64,000 bases of DNA from Pandoraea commovens (GTDB lineage: Bacteria > Pseudomonadota > Gammaproteobacteria > Burkholderiales > Burkholderiaceae): NCBI RefSeq assembly GCF_902459615.1, contig NZ_CABPSA010000004.1:372001-436000 (forward strand), read 5' to 3'. The position numbers and the translations under genes are program-made. Each line of letters opens with the position of its first letter. Within the stretch, counting starts at the first letter, position 1. A model generated the notes under the pieces. The model saw nothing but the letters and a program-made list of their open reading frames with translations. It did not search any database and was not told the DNA's origin. Shown piece after piece: positions 28,674-39,546 of the stretch.

Positions 28674-29492
28674 ATGTCCCAGTCTGCTCCGTCCGCTCCC
28701 CATTCCCCGTCGCCGTTGTTCGAACAGGTGCGTTTCGTACTCAACGAGACGAGTCATCCGGGCAACGTCGGCTCGGCCGCGCGTGCGATCAAAACGATGG
28801 GGTTTGGCCGACTGGTGCTTGCCGCGCCGCGTGCGGGGGCAGACGTGCTGCGCGATCCGGAAGCGATCGCGCTTGCCAGTGGCGCCGACGACGTGCTCGC
28901 CAACACGCTGATCGTGCCCGATCTCGTCACTGCTTTGCAGGGTGTGAGTTGGGCGGTGGCGCTCTCCGCGCGCTCACGTGAGTACGGGCCGCCGAACGCC
29001 GAGCCGCGCGAGAGTGCGGCCATCGCAGTGCAACACGCGGGGCAGGGAGAAGCGGTGGCTTTCGTGTTCGGCAGCGAGCGTACCGGTTTGTCGAATGCAG
29101 ACGTGGACCGGTGTAACGCACTCGTGCACATTCCCGCGAACCCGGTCTATAGCTCGCTCAACCTTTCGCAGGCCGTGCAACTGATCGCCTGGGAAATGCG
29201 CATGGCGTGTCTGGCGCAGGCGCGCGGTGACGCGCCACAGGTCGTGACGGTGGCGACGCCCGTCACCGATGCCGCTTCGCATGACGCGCTGGCGACACGC
29301 GACGACGTCGAAGGCATGCTCACACATCTGGAGCGCGCGCTCGTCGAACTCGATTTTCTCGACCCCGACAATCCCAAGAAGCTGATGACGCGATTGCGCC
29401 GTCTGTTCGCGAAGAGCCATCTGGAGCGCGAAGAGGTCAACATCCTGCGGGGCATCTCGAAGCACATTCTGGAGCGCAAGGTGCGACGCTGA
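28674..29492 (+). CDS. trmJ: tRNA (cytidine/uridine-2'-O-)-methyltransferase TrmJ
   Basis: 272 residues from ATG 28674 (MSQSAPSAP). The frame remains open upstream to 28587 through the heptamer repeat, but that part is low complexity. SpoU/TrmD-fold methyltransferase of position 32 in tRNA; motifs are FVLNETSHPGNVGSAARA, VFGSERTGLSN and NPVYSSLNLSQAVQL, which form the knotted SAM site. The C-terminal extension (EVNILRGISKHI) is characteristic of TrmJ. Confidence 0.9.
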   Translation: MSQSAPSAPHSPSPLFEQVRFVLNETSHPGNVGSAARAIKTMGFGRLVLAAPRAGADVLRDPEAIALASGADDVLANTLIVPDLVTALQGVSWAVALSARSREYGPPNAEPRESAAIAVQHAGQGEAVAFVFGSERTGLSNADVDRCNALVHIPANPVYSSLNLSQAVQLIAWEMRMACLAQARGDAPQVVTVATPVTDAASHDALATRDDVEGMLTHLERALVELDFLDPDNPKKLMTRLRRLFAKSHLEREEVNILRGISKHILERKVRR

Positions 29493-29809
29493 TTGCTGCA
29501 AATATCGCGAAAACGCCCTACAATCGGCTGTCATATGCTTATACGCCTTTCGCGGATATGAATCGTTTGCGCCAGCGTTGCGCCGCCTCTCTGCCTTACC
29601 ACGTCCACTGTTGTTAGCCCTGCGCTGACCTGCGTGACGCATTGCCTCGTCGGCGTGCGTCACCGCTTCGCCATTTCGCAATGCGGCGCCTGCCTCGGCC
29701 GCCGCACTGCACATCGCTGAATTCCTGCACTCCCGGAATTACCCGCTAATACGCGACGATCCGTCCCCAAGACGGCCGGACGCCGCACGACAGGACCGAA
29801 CTCAGGCTT
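29493..29809. other. trmJ-cysE intergenic region
   Basis: 317 bases with no coding signal. A -10-like TACAAT stands at 29519-29524 with a poor TTGCTG 20 bases upstream. No terminator hairpin with a T-run and no known riboswitch were recognised. It presumably holds the cysE promoter and leader. Confidence 0.4.
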
Positions 29810-30583
29810 ATGTTCACTCGTCTTCGCGAAGATATCGCTGCCATCCGGCAAAAAGACCCGGCTGCCCGTAGCAACTGGGAGGTCTTCACTTGCTATCCCG
29901 GTCTGCATGCCGTGATGCTGCATCGGGTGGCGCATCGCTGCTGGACGTCGGGTTTCAAATGGAGCGGACGCTACATCTCGCAATACGCGCGTTTTCTGAC
30001 CGGCATCGAGATTCATCCGGGCGCGACGCTCGGCCGACGCGTGTTCATCGATCACGGCATGGGCGTGGTGATCGGGGAGACGGCGGTGATCGGCGACGAC
30101 TGCACGATCTATCAGGGCGTGACGCTCGGGGGCACGTCGCTCGCGCGCGGCGCAAAGCGTCATCCGACACTGGAGGCGGGGGTGATCGTCGGTGCGGGGG
30201 CGAAGGTGCTCGGCGGCTTTACGGTGGGTGAGGGGGCGAAGATCGGCTCAAACGCGGTCGTCGTCAAACCGGTCCCGGCGGGTGGCACGGCGGTGGGCAA
30301 CCCGGCGCGCGTCGTGCGTCCCGGGGCGCCGCGCGAAGGCGTAAAGGTGGGTGAGGGCGAGTGTAAGCCGGAGTTCTCGGCCTACGGCATTACGCCCAAC
30401 GCCGATGACCCAGTCTCGCTCGCGATTCATGGTCTGATCGAGAACGCGACGGATCAGTCGCACAAAATCGATGTCATGGTGGCGGCGCTCAACCAACTCG
30501 GCGCGCATCTCGAAGCGCTCGGTGCGAGCAAGATCGATACCGCCGAGTTGCGCAAGTTGGGCAAGGAAATTCAGGATATGTGA
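29810..30583 (+). CDS. cysE: Serine O-acetyltransferase
   Basis: 257 residues. It acetylates serine to O-acetylserine for cysteine synthesis. An N-terminal helical domain is followed by a left-handed beta-helix of hexapeptide repeats ([39 protein letters not shown]) with the catalytic His in FIDHGMG. The C-terminal 70 residues after the helix are longer than the E. coli tail, a form seen in Burkholderia and in organisms with the Isc-associated type. A bidirectional terminator follows. Confidence 0.92.
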   Translation: MFTRLREDIAAIRQKDPAARSNWEVFTCYPGLHAVMLHRVAHRCWTSGFKWSGRYISQYARFLTGIEIHPGATLGRRVFIDHGMGVVIGETAVIGDDCTIYQGVTLGGTSLARGAKRHPTLEAGVIVGAGAKVLGGFTVGEGAKIGSNAVVVKPVPAGGTAVGNPARVVRPGAPREGVKVGEGECKPEFSAYGITPNADDPVSLAIHGLIENATDQSHKIDVMVAALNQLGAHLEALGASKIDTAELRKLGKEIQDM

Positions 30584-30629
30584 CGTGGTGGGGCGATGAC
30601 GGCGAATCGTCGTCGTCGCGGATCCAAAC

Positions 30630-30660
30630 AAAAACGGCTCGTCAGCAACGAGCCGTTTTT
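30630..30660. terminator. Bidirectional terminator between cysE and lpxH
   Basis: Perfect 13-bp stem AAAAACGGCTCGT / ACGAGCCGTTTTT (30630-30642 with 30648-30660) and a CAGCA loop; T-runs on both strands. Confidence 0.9.
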
Positions 30661-30672
30661 ACATCGCAACGC

Positions 30673-31518
30673 TTATGTCGCGGAGGGCGCGAGGTCGACG
30701 GCCCGTAAGCCATGCGTGTCCCATTGCAGATAGCCGCCGCGTGGCGGGTCCACATCGAATTCCCAGTCGGGCAGGACCCAGCGTACGCGTCGCCCGTCGA
30801 CGTGGCGTGCAGGACGATGCGTGTGGCCGTGCACCAGCGTGCGCTCACCCGCAGCGTCGAGCAGCGCCGCGATGGCATTGGCGTTAGCGTCGGCGTAGGC
30901 CATGCGATGTGCGCCCTTGGCGGCGCTGCGTCGGCGGATGCGATCCGCAATCCCCATGCGCACGCGCAGCGGCAACGTCAGGAAAAAGGCTTTGCCGAGC
31001 GGCGAATGCGCGACGCGGCGAAAGCGCTGATAACCCACGTCGTCGGTGCACAACTGGTCGCCGTGGCTGAGCACGAGTGCCTGACCGAGAAACGAGAAGA
31101 CGCAGGGATCGTCGAGCATGACCGCGCCCGCCGCTCGCGCGAAGCGCTTGCCGAGCAGGAAGTCGCGATTGCCCCGCATCACCGCGATGGGCACACCGCT
31201 GGCCGAGAGTTCCGCCATCGCGGCCGTCATGCGGCGCGCGAACACGCCGAGCGGTTCGCTGGCAGGCGGGGCCGAAGCAGGCACGTTTCCGGTGTCGCGG
31301 TCGGCATCGAGCATATCGTCGCCGATCCAGTATTCGAACAGATCGCCGAGGATGAAAAGGATGGACGCTTCACGCGCGGGGCCGCGCAGGAAGTCTTCGA
31401 AGACTTGCACCGTCTGCGGCAGGGCCGGTGAGAGGTGAAGATCGGAAATGAAAAGCGCGGGCCCGTCGCCCCGTGGTGTCACGGGGCATTGCGGGCACCG
31501 CGCAGTCGATACTGGCAT
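30673..31518 (-). CDS. lpxH: UDP-2,3-diacylglucosamine diphosphatase
   Basis: 281 residues. LpxH hydrolyses UDP-2,3-diacylglucosamine to lipid X in lipid A synthesis at the inner membrane. Calcineurin-like metal motifs are ISDLHLS, LGDLFEYWIGDD, MRGNRDF, LSHGDQ and VHGHTHRP. It is about 40 residues longer than E. coli LpxH (240): a Cys-containing N-terminus and an Ala/Pro insert near residue 80. It is the last of four minus-strand genes. Confidence 0.93.
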   Translation of the reverse strand: MPVSTARCPQCPVTPRGDGPALFISDLHLSPALPQTVQVFEDFLRGPAREASILFILGDLFEYWIGDDMLDADRDTGNVPASAPPASEPLGVFARRMTAAMAELSASGVPIAVMRGNRDFLLGKRFARAAGAVMLDDPCVFSFLGQALVLSHGDQLCTDDVGYQRFRRVAHSPLGKAFFLTLPLRVRMGIADRIRRRSAAKGAHRMAYADANANAIAALLDAAGERTLVHGHTHRPARHVDGRRVRWVLPDWEFDVDPPRGGYLQWDTHGLRAVDLAPSAT

Positions 31519-31555
31519 CGAGTGTCGCAGTTCGCTTGAGGGCGCTTACGCGAGC

Positions 31556-32050
31556 TTAGGCGACGATCACAGCCTTCTCGATCACGACGTCCTCAACCGG
31601 CACGTCCTGGTGGAAGCCCTTCGAACCGGTCTTCACGCCCTTGATGGCGTCGACCACTTCCTGGCCTTCGACGACCTTGCCGAACACGGCGTAACCCCAG
31701 CCTTGCGGCGTGGGCGAGCTGTGGTTCAGGAAGTCGTTGTCGTTCACGTTGATGAAGAACTGGGCCGTGGCCGAGTGCGGATCGTTCGTGCGGGCCATGG
31801 CCAGCGTGTACTTGTCGTTCTTCAGGCCGTTGTTGGCTTCGTTTTCGATGGTCGCTTCGGTCGGCTTTTGCTTCATGCCGGCTTCGAAACCGCCACCCTG
31901 GACCATGAAGCCGTTGATGACGCGGTGGAACACCGTGCCGTCGTAGAAGCCGTTCTTGACGTAGTTGAGGAAGTTCTCGACCGTCTTCGGTGCCTTGGCT
32001 GCGTCGAGTTCGATGCGAATGACGCCGTGATTGGTGTGCAGTTCAACCAT
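31556..32050 (-). CDS. ppiB: Cytoplasmic peptidyl-prolyl cis-trans isomerase (cyclophilin B)
   Basis: 164 residues without a signal peptide. Cyclophilin fold with the active-site phrases [32 protein letters not shown] and [13 protein letters not shown]. It speeds proline isomerisation in cytoplasmic proteins. AAGGA stands ahead of the ATG. It follows the periplasmic paralogue by 45 bases, so the pair arose by duplication. Confidence 0.94.
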   Translation of the reverse strand: MVELHTNHGVIRIELDAAKAPKTVENFLNYVKNGFYDGTVFHRVINGFMVQGGGFEAGMKQKPTEATIENEANNGLKNDKYTLAMARTNDPHSATAQFFINVNDNDFLNHSSPTPQGWGYAVFGKVVEGQEVVDAIKGVKTGSKGFHQDVPVEDVVIEKAVIVA

Positions 32051-32095
32051 GATGCTTTCCTTCTAATGAAATGATCCCGGCGGGCCGGAGGATTT

Positions 32096-32701
32096 TCAGC
32101 GTTTGACGACGCTGGCCGATTCGATCACGACCGTCGTGGCGGGCACGTCGGAATACATGCCCTTGCGGGTCGTGGCCACACCCTTGATCTTCTCGACGGT
32201 GTCCATGCCGGACACCACCTTGCCGAATACCGTATAGCCGAAGCCATCCGGGTTGGGGTAATCCAGTGACGCATTATCCTTCACATTGATAAAGAATTGC
32301 GCGGTCGCGGAGTTCGGATCGGAGGTGCGGGCCATGGCGATGGTGCCGATGGTGTTCTTCAGGCCGTTCTTCGATTCGCTGGGAATCGCGGCGCGCGTGG
32401 GCTTCTGGTCCATGTTCGGGGTGAAACCGCCGCCCTGTATCATGAAGCCGTTGATCACGCGATGGAAAATCGTGCCGTTGTAGAAGCCATCGTTGACGTA
32501 CTGAAGGAAGTTCTCGACCGTCTTCGGTGCTGCCTTCGGATTGACTTCGACCACGAAATTGCCGAGCGACGTCTTGAATTGCACCTGCGGCTGCGCATTT
32601 TGCGCAAAGGCCGGCAGGCTCGCGCCCGTCAGGGCGGCGGCGGCCACCACGGTGGCAACGCCGCCGAGCATGGCGCGACGCAGGCGATTCGGAAAGGACA
32701 T
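32096..32701 (-). CDS. ppiA: Periplasmic peptidyl-prolyl cis-trans isomerase (cyclophilin A)
   Basis: 201 residues with a Sec signal peptide (basic MSFPNRLRRAM, hydrophobic stretch, cleavage after LPAFA). The cyclophilin domain is closely related to the downstream ppiB ([28 protein letters not shown]). GGGAG precedes the ATG. It acts on proline bonds of periplasmic and outer-membrane proteins. Confidence 0.93.
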   Translation of the reverse strand: MSFPNRLRRAMLGGVATVVAAAALTGASLPAFAQNAQPQVQFKTSLGNFVVEVNPKAAPKTVENFLQYVNDGFYNGTIFHRVINGFMIQGGGFTPNMDQKPTRAAIPSESKNGLKNTIGTIAMARTSDPNSATAQFFINVKDNASLDYPNPDGFGYTVFGKVVSGMDTVEKIKGVATTRKGMYSDVPATTVVIESASVVKR

Positions 32702-32765
32702 GCGTGTCTCCCTATATCGATGAGAAGGGGGAAGGTGGAACGGAGTTCGAGTCGCGGCAGCCGGC

Positions 32766-33506
32766 TTAGTTGCCCGACTTGCCGATGTTTTTCACGGCGG
32801 CGTCCTCACCGGGCTTTTGCGGCGACGGCGTCTGACTGACAGGCGCGGCGCGTTGCGGGGTCAGCATATTGGACAGCAGCTTTTCGCGGTTCGACACGCG
32901 AGCCGTCGGCGCAAGCTTCAGAGATTTCTGATAAGCCTGCTGCGCGAGCTTGGCGTAGATGTCGCCCAGATTCGCATACGCGACGGCGAAGTTCGGGTTG
33001 TTGCGAATCGCGCTCTCGAGTGCGGCGCGGGCCTTGTCGTACTCACCAGCCTGCGCGTAGAGCGCGGCCAGGTTGTTGAACGGCTCGGGCAGTTCCGGGA
33101 AGTCCTGGGTGAGCGCCGTGAAGACGTCGATGGCTTCCGCATTACGGCCCATTTCCATCAGCACACGACCGCGCGTGAAGCGCACCTGCGCGTCGCGCGG
33201 GTACTGCTTCAAATGCTCGTCGATTTTGGTCAGAGCATCGTTGAATTTGCCCGCTTCGACCAGCTTGTTGATGGCCGACTCGCTCGCTTGCTGCGGCGTT
33301 TGCAGCGGCGCGGGCGGGGGCGGATCGGTGATCGCCTGCGCGCCGGCGGGCAGCGCGAACAGCGCGCTGGCCACGCCGAGCGTGGCGGCCGCGAGCGTAA
33401 GTGCGCGTGTGCTGCGCGTGACAGCGGCGAGCGGGCGCACATGAGAGAGAAGGCGCGAAGGAACGTGCGTCAGGGGAGACAAAAGTGACCGGCTTCGTTG
33501 CGTCAT
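32766..33506 (-). CDS. Exported TPR-repeat protein
   Basis: 246 residues from ATG 33506 (MTQRSRSLLSPL); a TTG at 33539 would add 11 residues. A long signal-type N-terminus ends near LPAGAQA. At least three tetratricopeptide repeats follow (VRFTRGRVLMEMGRNAEAID, NNLAALYAQAGEYDKARAAL, AVAYANLGDIYAKLAQQAYQ). Probably a periplasmic scaffold; the partner is unknown. It is divergent from cysS and heads the ppiA-ppiB-lpxH group. No enzymatic function can be assigned. Confidence 0.75.
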   Translation of the reverse strand: MTQRSRSLLSPLTHVPSRLLSHVRPLAAVTRSTRALTLAAATLGVASALFALPAGAQAITDPPPPAPLQTPQQASESAINKLVEAGKFNDALTKIDEHLKQYPRDAQVRFTRGRVLMEMGRNAEAIDVFTALTQDFPELPEPFNNLAALYAQAGEYDKARAALESAIRNNPNFAVAYANLGDIYAKLAQQAYQKSLKLAPTARVSNREKLLSNMLTPQRAAPVSQTPSPQKPGEDAAVKNIGKSGN

Positions 33507-33738
33507 AGTGGGTGCTTGGGATACCTGAGAGGTGCGCAAGAGATGCTATACTCGGCCGCATTCTAACAAAACACCTGCGCCCGGCCCGCGCCATTTCTCG
33601 ATGTGGCGGTGGAGGCGGTTCGCAGGTTCGTTTTTTCTACCGCACGGCGCGCAGCCCGCCTCGCGATATCGCTCTCGTCTCACACGGGGATATCGTCGCA
33701 GCGTCCAGCGCTGTTGCCGCCCGGTCAAGCGCATATCT

Positions 33739-35142
<1,404 letters not shown>

Positions 35143-35168
35143 GCGCGACGCATCGAGGCAAAACACTC

Positions 35169-36323
35169 ATGGTGACTCGTAAATCCGTAGCCGCGAAGGT
35201 CGCAACCGGGACCCCGGCGGCCAAGCGTTCGGCAAAAGGTTCGACGACGGCGAAGCCGGTGTCGGCACCGGTCGACGGCGCGCGTCGCAGTCCGCTGAAG
35301 TCGACCGGTTCGAGCGCGTCGACAGCGACGCGAACGGCGGCCGTCAAGGTGACAACCAAGCCGACCGGCAAGACCGCGGCGGGCAAGACCGCAAAGGCGC
35401 CTGCGAAGTCGTCCGGCGTGGGCGCAGCCCGCAAGGCGTCGGTGTCGAAGGCCGGGAAGGTCGAGAAGGTCGAGAAGGTCGTCGCAAAGAAGGCCGCTTC
35501 GAAGGCGCCTGTGAAGACGCCGCGCAAGACCGCCGCGAAGCCGAACGCAAAGCCGGACGCGTCCAGCGCGGCCACCACGCGGCGCGTTATCGCCAAGCGC
35601 GACGGCGAGACGCGCATCGTCACGCCGGAGATCGAACGTCTCGAACATGAGGTGGTCGAGCAGGCGGTGACGGGCGTTGTGCCCTTGCCGGTTGCGCCGG
35701 GCGCCACGCGTCCCGACTTCTGGGATCAGGCGTGTGCCGATCTCATGAAACGCGATCGGATTCTCAAGAAGCTGATTCCCCAGTTTGGCCCGGCGCATCT
35801 GACCGGACGCGGCGAGCCGTTCGTCACGCTTGCGCGCTCGATCGTGGGCCAGCAGATTTCCGTGAAGGCGGCGCAGGCTGTGTGGGATCGCGTCGTGGCG
35901 ATCTGCCCGAAGCTTTCGCCGTCGCAGTTCATCAAGGCAGGGCACGATGCGCTCGCCGGGTGTGGGCTGTCGCGTCGCAAGGCCGAGTACATTCTCGATC
36001 TGGCGACACATTTCAAGTCCGGCGTGCTGCACGTGGATGCGTGGGCGAGCATGGACGACGAGGCAGTCATTGCCGAGCTGACCGGTATCCGAGGCATCGG
36101 CCGGTGGACGGCGGAAATGTTCCTGATGTTCAACCTGCTGCGTCCCGACGTTCTGCCGCTCGACGATGTCGGGCTGATCAACGCCATCAGCGTCAACTAT
36201 TTCAGCGGCGAGCCTGTCACGCGAAGCGAAGCACGCGAAGTCGCGGCCAATTGGGAGCCCTGGCGCTCCGTCGCCACGTGGTACATGTGGCGGAGTCTCG
36301 AACCTGTGCCGGTCGAATATTGA
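35169..36323 (+). CDS. AlkA-type DNA-3-methyladenine glycosylase with histone-H1-like N-terminal tail
   Basis: 384 residues from ATG 35169 (GAGG upstream); ATG 35127 overlaps cysS. Residues 1 to about 140 are almost wholly Lys, Ala, Thr, Ser and Pro, resembling histone H1 / AlgP-type DNA-binding tails. From about 175 comes a HhH-GPD glycosylase fold: ARSIVGQQISVKAAQAVWD, the helix-hairpin-helix LTGIRGIGRWTAEMFLMF, and the catalytic Asp region VLPLDDVGL. It removes alkylated bases. The tail probably gives nonspecific DNA contact. Family members without it are about 210 residues. Confidence 0.85.
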   Translation: MVTRKSVAAKVATGTPAAKRSAKGSTTAKPVSAPVDGARRSPLKSTGSSASTATRTAAVKVTTKPTGKTAAGKTAKAPAKSSGVGAARKASVSKAGKVEKVEKVVAKKAASKAPVKTPRKTAAKPNAKPDASSAATTRRVIAKRDGETRIVTPEIERLEHEVVEQAVTGVVPLPVAPGATRPDFWDQACADLMKRDRILKKLIPQFGPAHLTGRGEPFVTLARSIVGQQISVKAAQAVWDRVVAICPKLSPSQFIKAGHDALAGCGLSRRKAEYILDLATHFKSGVLHVDAWASMDDEAVIAELTGIRGIGRWTAEMFLMFNLLRPDVLPLDDVGLINAISVNYFSGEPVTRSEAREVAANWEPWRSVATWYMWRSLEPVPVEY

Positions 36324-36509
36324 TCGTACTGATCGATTGCGATCATTTACGGTTTCTATAGACGCGAGGACGTATAATCCGCGTCCATTCCGTCTCATCC
36401 AGTCATTTTTGACGGCTATTGCGGATCGATAGGCGATGAAAGTTGTCTATCTCATCCGGGTAGACGTTACCGGCGGTACAATACGCTGCCGCATTTCCGG
36501 GGAAACCTG

Positions 36510-37478
36510 ATGAAGAACACCTTTTTGGATTTTGAACAGCCGATCGCCGAACTCGACGCGAAGATTGAAGAGTTGCGCTTCGTGCAAGACGATTCAGCCG
36601 TCGATATTTCCGAAGAGATCGAGCGCCTCTCCAAGAAGAGCCAGCAGCTCACCAAGGACATTTACGCAAACCTGTCGCCCTGGCAGGTTTCGCAGATCGC
36701 ACGCCATCCGCAGCGTCCTTACACGCTCGATTACATCCGCGACATCTTCACCGACTTTCATGAGCTTCATGGCGACCGTACGTTCTCGGACGATCACGCC
36801 ATTGTGGGCGGCATGGCACGTTTTAACGGCCAGGCCTGTATGGTCATCGGTCATCAGAAGGGGCGCGACACCAAAGAGCGCGCCATGCGCAACTTCGGTA
36901 TGCCGCGTCCGGAAGGCTATCGCAAGGCCTTGCGTCTGATGAAGATGGCGGAGAAGTTCGGTCTTCCGCTTTTCACGTTCGTCGACACGCCGGGTGCCTA
37001 TCCGGGCATCGATGCCGAAGAACGTGGTCAGTCGGAAGCCATCGGTCACAATCTGTACGCGATGACCGAACTCAAAACGCCGATCATCACCACGATCATC
37101 GGTGAGGGTGGTTCGGGCGGCGCGTTGGCCGTGGCTGTCGCCGATACCGTCATGATGTTGCAGTTCTCGACGTACTCGGTGATTTCGCCGGAAGGTTGCG
37201 CGTCGATTCTGTGGAAGAGCGCAGCGAAGGCCCCTGAGGCGGCCGAGGCGCTGGGCTTGACGGCACATCGTCTGAAGGCGCTTGGTCTGATCGACAAGAT
37301 CGTCAACGAGCCGCTGGGTGGTGCGCAACGCGATCCGCTCGGTATGGCCGGTATGCTCAAGCGCGCGTTGGCCGACTCGCTGCGTCAGTTCCAGGGCATG
37401 AGCCACAAGGAGCTGCTTGAGCGTCGTTTCGAGCGCCTGATGAGCTATGGCAAATTCAAGGAAGCCGGCGCGAAGTAA
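36510..37478 (+). CDS. accA: Acetyl-CoA carboxylase carboxyltransferase alpha subunit
   Basis: 322 residues, partner of AccD (8079 in this window). N-terminal helical part with [17 protein letters not shown], then crotonase fold with [20 protein letters not shown] and [11 protein letters not shown], the glycine-rich oxyanion region. Normal length. tilS follows and its open frame begins inside the accA 3' end. Confidence 0.96.
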   Translation: MKNTFLDFEQPIAELDAKIEELRFVQDDSAVDISEEIERLSKKSQQLTKDIYANLSPWQVSQIARHPQRPYTLDYIRDIFTDFHELHGDRTFSDDHAIVGGMARFNGQACMVIGHQKGRDTKERAMRNFGMPRPEGYRKALRLMKMAEKFGLPLFTFVDTPGAYPGIDAEERGQSEAIGHNLYAMTELKTPIITTIIGEGGSGGALAVAVADTVMMLQFSTYSVISPEGCASILWKSAAKAPEAAEALGLTAHRLKALGLIDKIVNEPLGGAQRDPLGMAGMLKRALADSLRQFQGMSHKELLERRFERLMSYGKFKEAGAK

Positions 37479-37512
37479 AGCGCAAGCCGATGCGTCGTCG
37501 CCCGTGGTGGCG

Positions 37513-39039
37513 ATGACGTCGAATCCGATGCCTCATCACGAATCCTCTGCTGCCGCGTTCGCATCTGCCCGATGCGACGCGGCAGTTGCACATGTGGACG
37601 TCGCTTTACGTCTGGCATTGACGGCGCACGTCCTGCCTCATCGCGATTCCTCCGCATCACGGCCACGTCTCGCAATCGCGCTCAGTGGCGGCCTAGATTC
37701 GATGGTGCTGCTCGATGCGTTGGCGCATTGGGTGCAAAAGCGTCGCGAAACCGGGCCGTCGAGTGAGGCGGTCGAGCCAATGCCGCAACCGCTGGCCATC
37801 CACATCCATCACGGGCTTTCCGAGCATGCCGACGACTGGCTCGCTGTGTGCGAGCGCGAGGCGCGCCTGCGCGGGTTCGCCTTCGAAGCGCGACGCGTGA
37901 GTGTGCCGAGGGATGCGCGACAAGGTATCGAAGGCGCGGCGCGTGCAGCGCGCTACGAAGCGTTGGCGTCGATCTGTCTGGCGAATGACGTCGGCTGGCT
38001 GCTGACAGCGCATCATGCCAACGACCAGGCGGAGACCGTGCTATTGCAGATGTTGCGCGGTGCCGGATTGCCGGGTGTGGCCGCGATGGCGTTGGAAGGC
38101 GTGTTGCCGGTCGTTGGGCATCGCTCGGATCGTGTGCGGTTGTTGCGACCGTTGCTCGATGTCTCGCGCGAGACGGTGCGTGCTTACGCCAAGGCGCGAT
38201 CGCTGACGTGGGTCGAAGATCCGTCCAACGAAGACCGCCACTATTTGCGCAATGCGTTGCGTCACGACGTGATGCCTGCGATTGCGTCGCACGTGCCTGC
38301 TTATCGCGAGACGTTGGCGCGATTTGCGCGTCATGCTGCGCAAGCGCAGGCATTGCTCGACCAATTGGCGGAGCTCGACTTCGCGAGGGCGCGTGTGCCG
38401 ACGGTGGGCGACGACGAGCGTTTGCAGCGAACGCAGTTGCAGGGCCTCGATGCTGCGCGTCTGGCGAACCTGCTGCGTTACTGGACGGCACGTCGCGGCC
38501 TGGCGATGCCACCGGAAGCGCGTCTTGATGAGTGGGTGCGTCAGATTCGCGATGCGCAGGCTGAGGCGTCGCTTGAATTGCCGCATGGCGAAGCGGTGCT
38601 GCGGTTGTATCGCGACGAATTGCAGTGGACTGCGATCTACGAGATGGCGAATCCGGACGATGTAGTGTCCGACGTCATGCTGCGCTGGGCGGGCGAGCGA
38701 GCATGGCATTTGCCGCAGTGGAAGGGCAGCATCGTTTTCACGCCGCTGGGCGACGATGAAGAGACGGCGGGAAGCATCGACGAGCGGGTACTGCGCGCAT
38801 CGGCGTTGGTGGCAAAGGCGAGGGTGGGTGGCGAGCGCTGGCGCGAGCATGCGCAGGGGCATTCGCGGTCGTTGAAGCATTGGTATCAGAGTCGAGGTAT
38901 TGCGGCGTGGTTGAGAAACGTGCCGATTGTGTGGCAGGCGGGCGCGATCGTCTTCGTCCCGAGACTTGGCGTCGACGGCGCAGCGCAGCGGGAAGAGGGT
39001 GGTGCGCGATGGGTGATGGCGTGGCGCGACGAGGCGTGA
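37513..39039 (+). CDS. tilS: tRNA(Ile)-lysidine synthase
   Basis: 508 residues from ATG 37513; ATG 37447 (530 residues) overlaps accA and is possible. TilS converts C34 of the CAU-anticodon tRNA-Ile to lysidine so that it reads AUA. The PP-loop is LAIALSGGLDSMVLLDAL; HHANDQAETVLLQMLRGAG and VEDPSNEDRHYLRNALRH are further family signatures. The C-terminal substrate-binding domains are weakly conserved but complete. A 507-base gap follows. Confidence 0.92.
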   Translation: MTSNPMPHHESSAAAFASARCDAAVAHVDVALRLALTAHVLPHRDSSASRPRLAIALSGGLDSMVLLDALAHWVQKRRETGPSSEAVEPMPQPLAIHIHHGLSEHADDWLAVCEREARLRGFAFEARRVSVPRDARQGIEGAARAARYEALASICLANDVGWLLTAHHANDQAETVLLQMLRGAGLPGVAAMALEGVLPVVGHRSDRVRLLRPLLDVSRETVRAYAKARSLTWVEDPSNEDRHYLRNALRHDVMPAIASHVPAYRETLARFARHAAQAQALLDQLAELDFARARVPTVGDDERLQRTQLQGLDAARLANLLRYWTARRGLAMPPEARLDEWVRQIRDAQAEASLELPHGEAVLRLYRDELQWTAIYEMANPDDVVSDVMLRWAGERAWHLPQWKGSIVFTPLGDDEETAGSIDERVLRASALVAKARVGGERWREHAQGHSRSLKHWYQSRGIAAWLRNVPIVWQAGAIVFVPRLGVDGAAQREEGGARWVMAWRDEA

Positions 39040-39093
39040 AGAGGGATTCGGAAATTTGAGTGGCGGGGATTGGTGGCGCCCTGGCGTAGCGAC

Positions 39094-39293
39094 TTTCAGT
39101 GGAGCCTAGCCGGGTGCTGCCAATCCCCGCGGCCCGGAAGATTGAGAGGGCTGAGCGGGAATTGACCGGAGCGACCAACCTGCGTGTTCCAATTTTCAGT
39201 GGAGCCTAGCCGGGTGCTGCCAATCCCCGCGGCTCGGAAGATTGAGAGGGCTGAGCGGGAATTAGCCAGAGCGACAAACCTGGGATGTTCCTC
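39094..39293 (+). repeat. Two 100-bp direct repeats between tilS and lysC
   Basis: Copies start at 39094 and 39194, an exact 100-base period. The first 70 bases (from TTTCAGTGGAGCCTAGCC) differ at one position; the last 30 differ at several. CGGGGATTGG at about 39065 is the reverse complement of CCAATCCCCG inside each copy (39120, 39220), so the block has both direct and inverted repeats. No T-run, promoter or plausible ORF was recognised. It may be a REP-like extragenic element or a tandem small RNA. Confidence 0.85.
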
Positions 39294-39546
39294 GGCTCAA
39301 GGAAATTGAGCGGAGCCTGAGGAGCAACGAGGCACCGCCGACTAAAACTTCCGTGAAATTCAGCATAACCTGCTGCCAGATGCGGCTTCGTGGGTTCATC
39401 GCAGCGCAATGTGCGTCAAACCGACGCCAACGCGATACATTCGTGCGATAATCAAAAGTTCCGCGAATCGAAACGTCACCGATACCCATGAAGGGGTATC
39501 CGCGCAGGATTCATAAACGGTTTTAAATCAATGTGTTAGCAATGTT
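39294..39546 (+). other. lysC upstream region
   Basis: Moderately AT-rich leader. GATAAT at 39447-39452 is a possible -10 without a clear -35. GATACCC/GGGTATC (39481-39487 with 39494-39500) forms a 7-bp hairpin. No lysine riboswitch features were recognised and no Shine-Dalgarno is clear before the lysC ATG. Confidence 0.4.

Noticed and set aside
39094-39293. CRISPR array
   Set aside because: Only two units of 100 bases with no unique spacers between short repeats and no cas genes.
39206-39489. Small minus-strand ORFs (67 and 75 codons) upstream of lysC
   Set aside because: They run through the repeat block, lack ribosome binding sites and show no recognisable sequence features.
39294-39546. 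Lysine riboswitch upstream of lysC
   Set aside because: None of the conserved lysine aptamer elements could be found, and the leader is too short for the five-helix fold.
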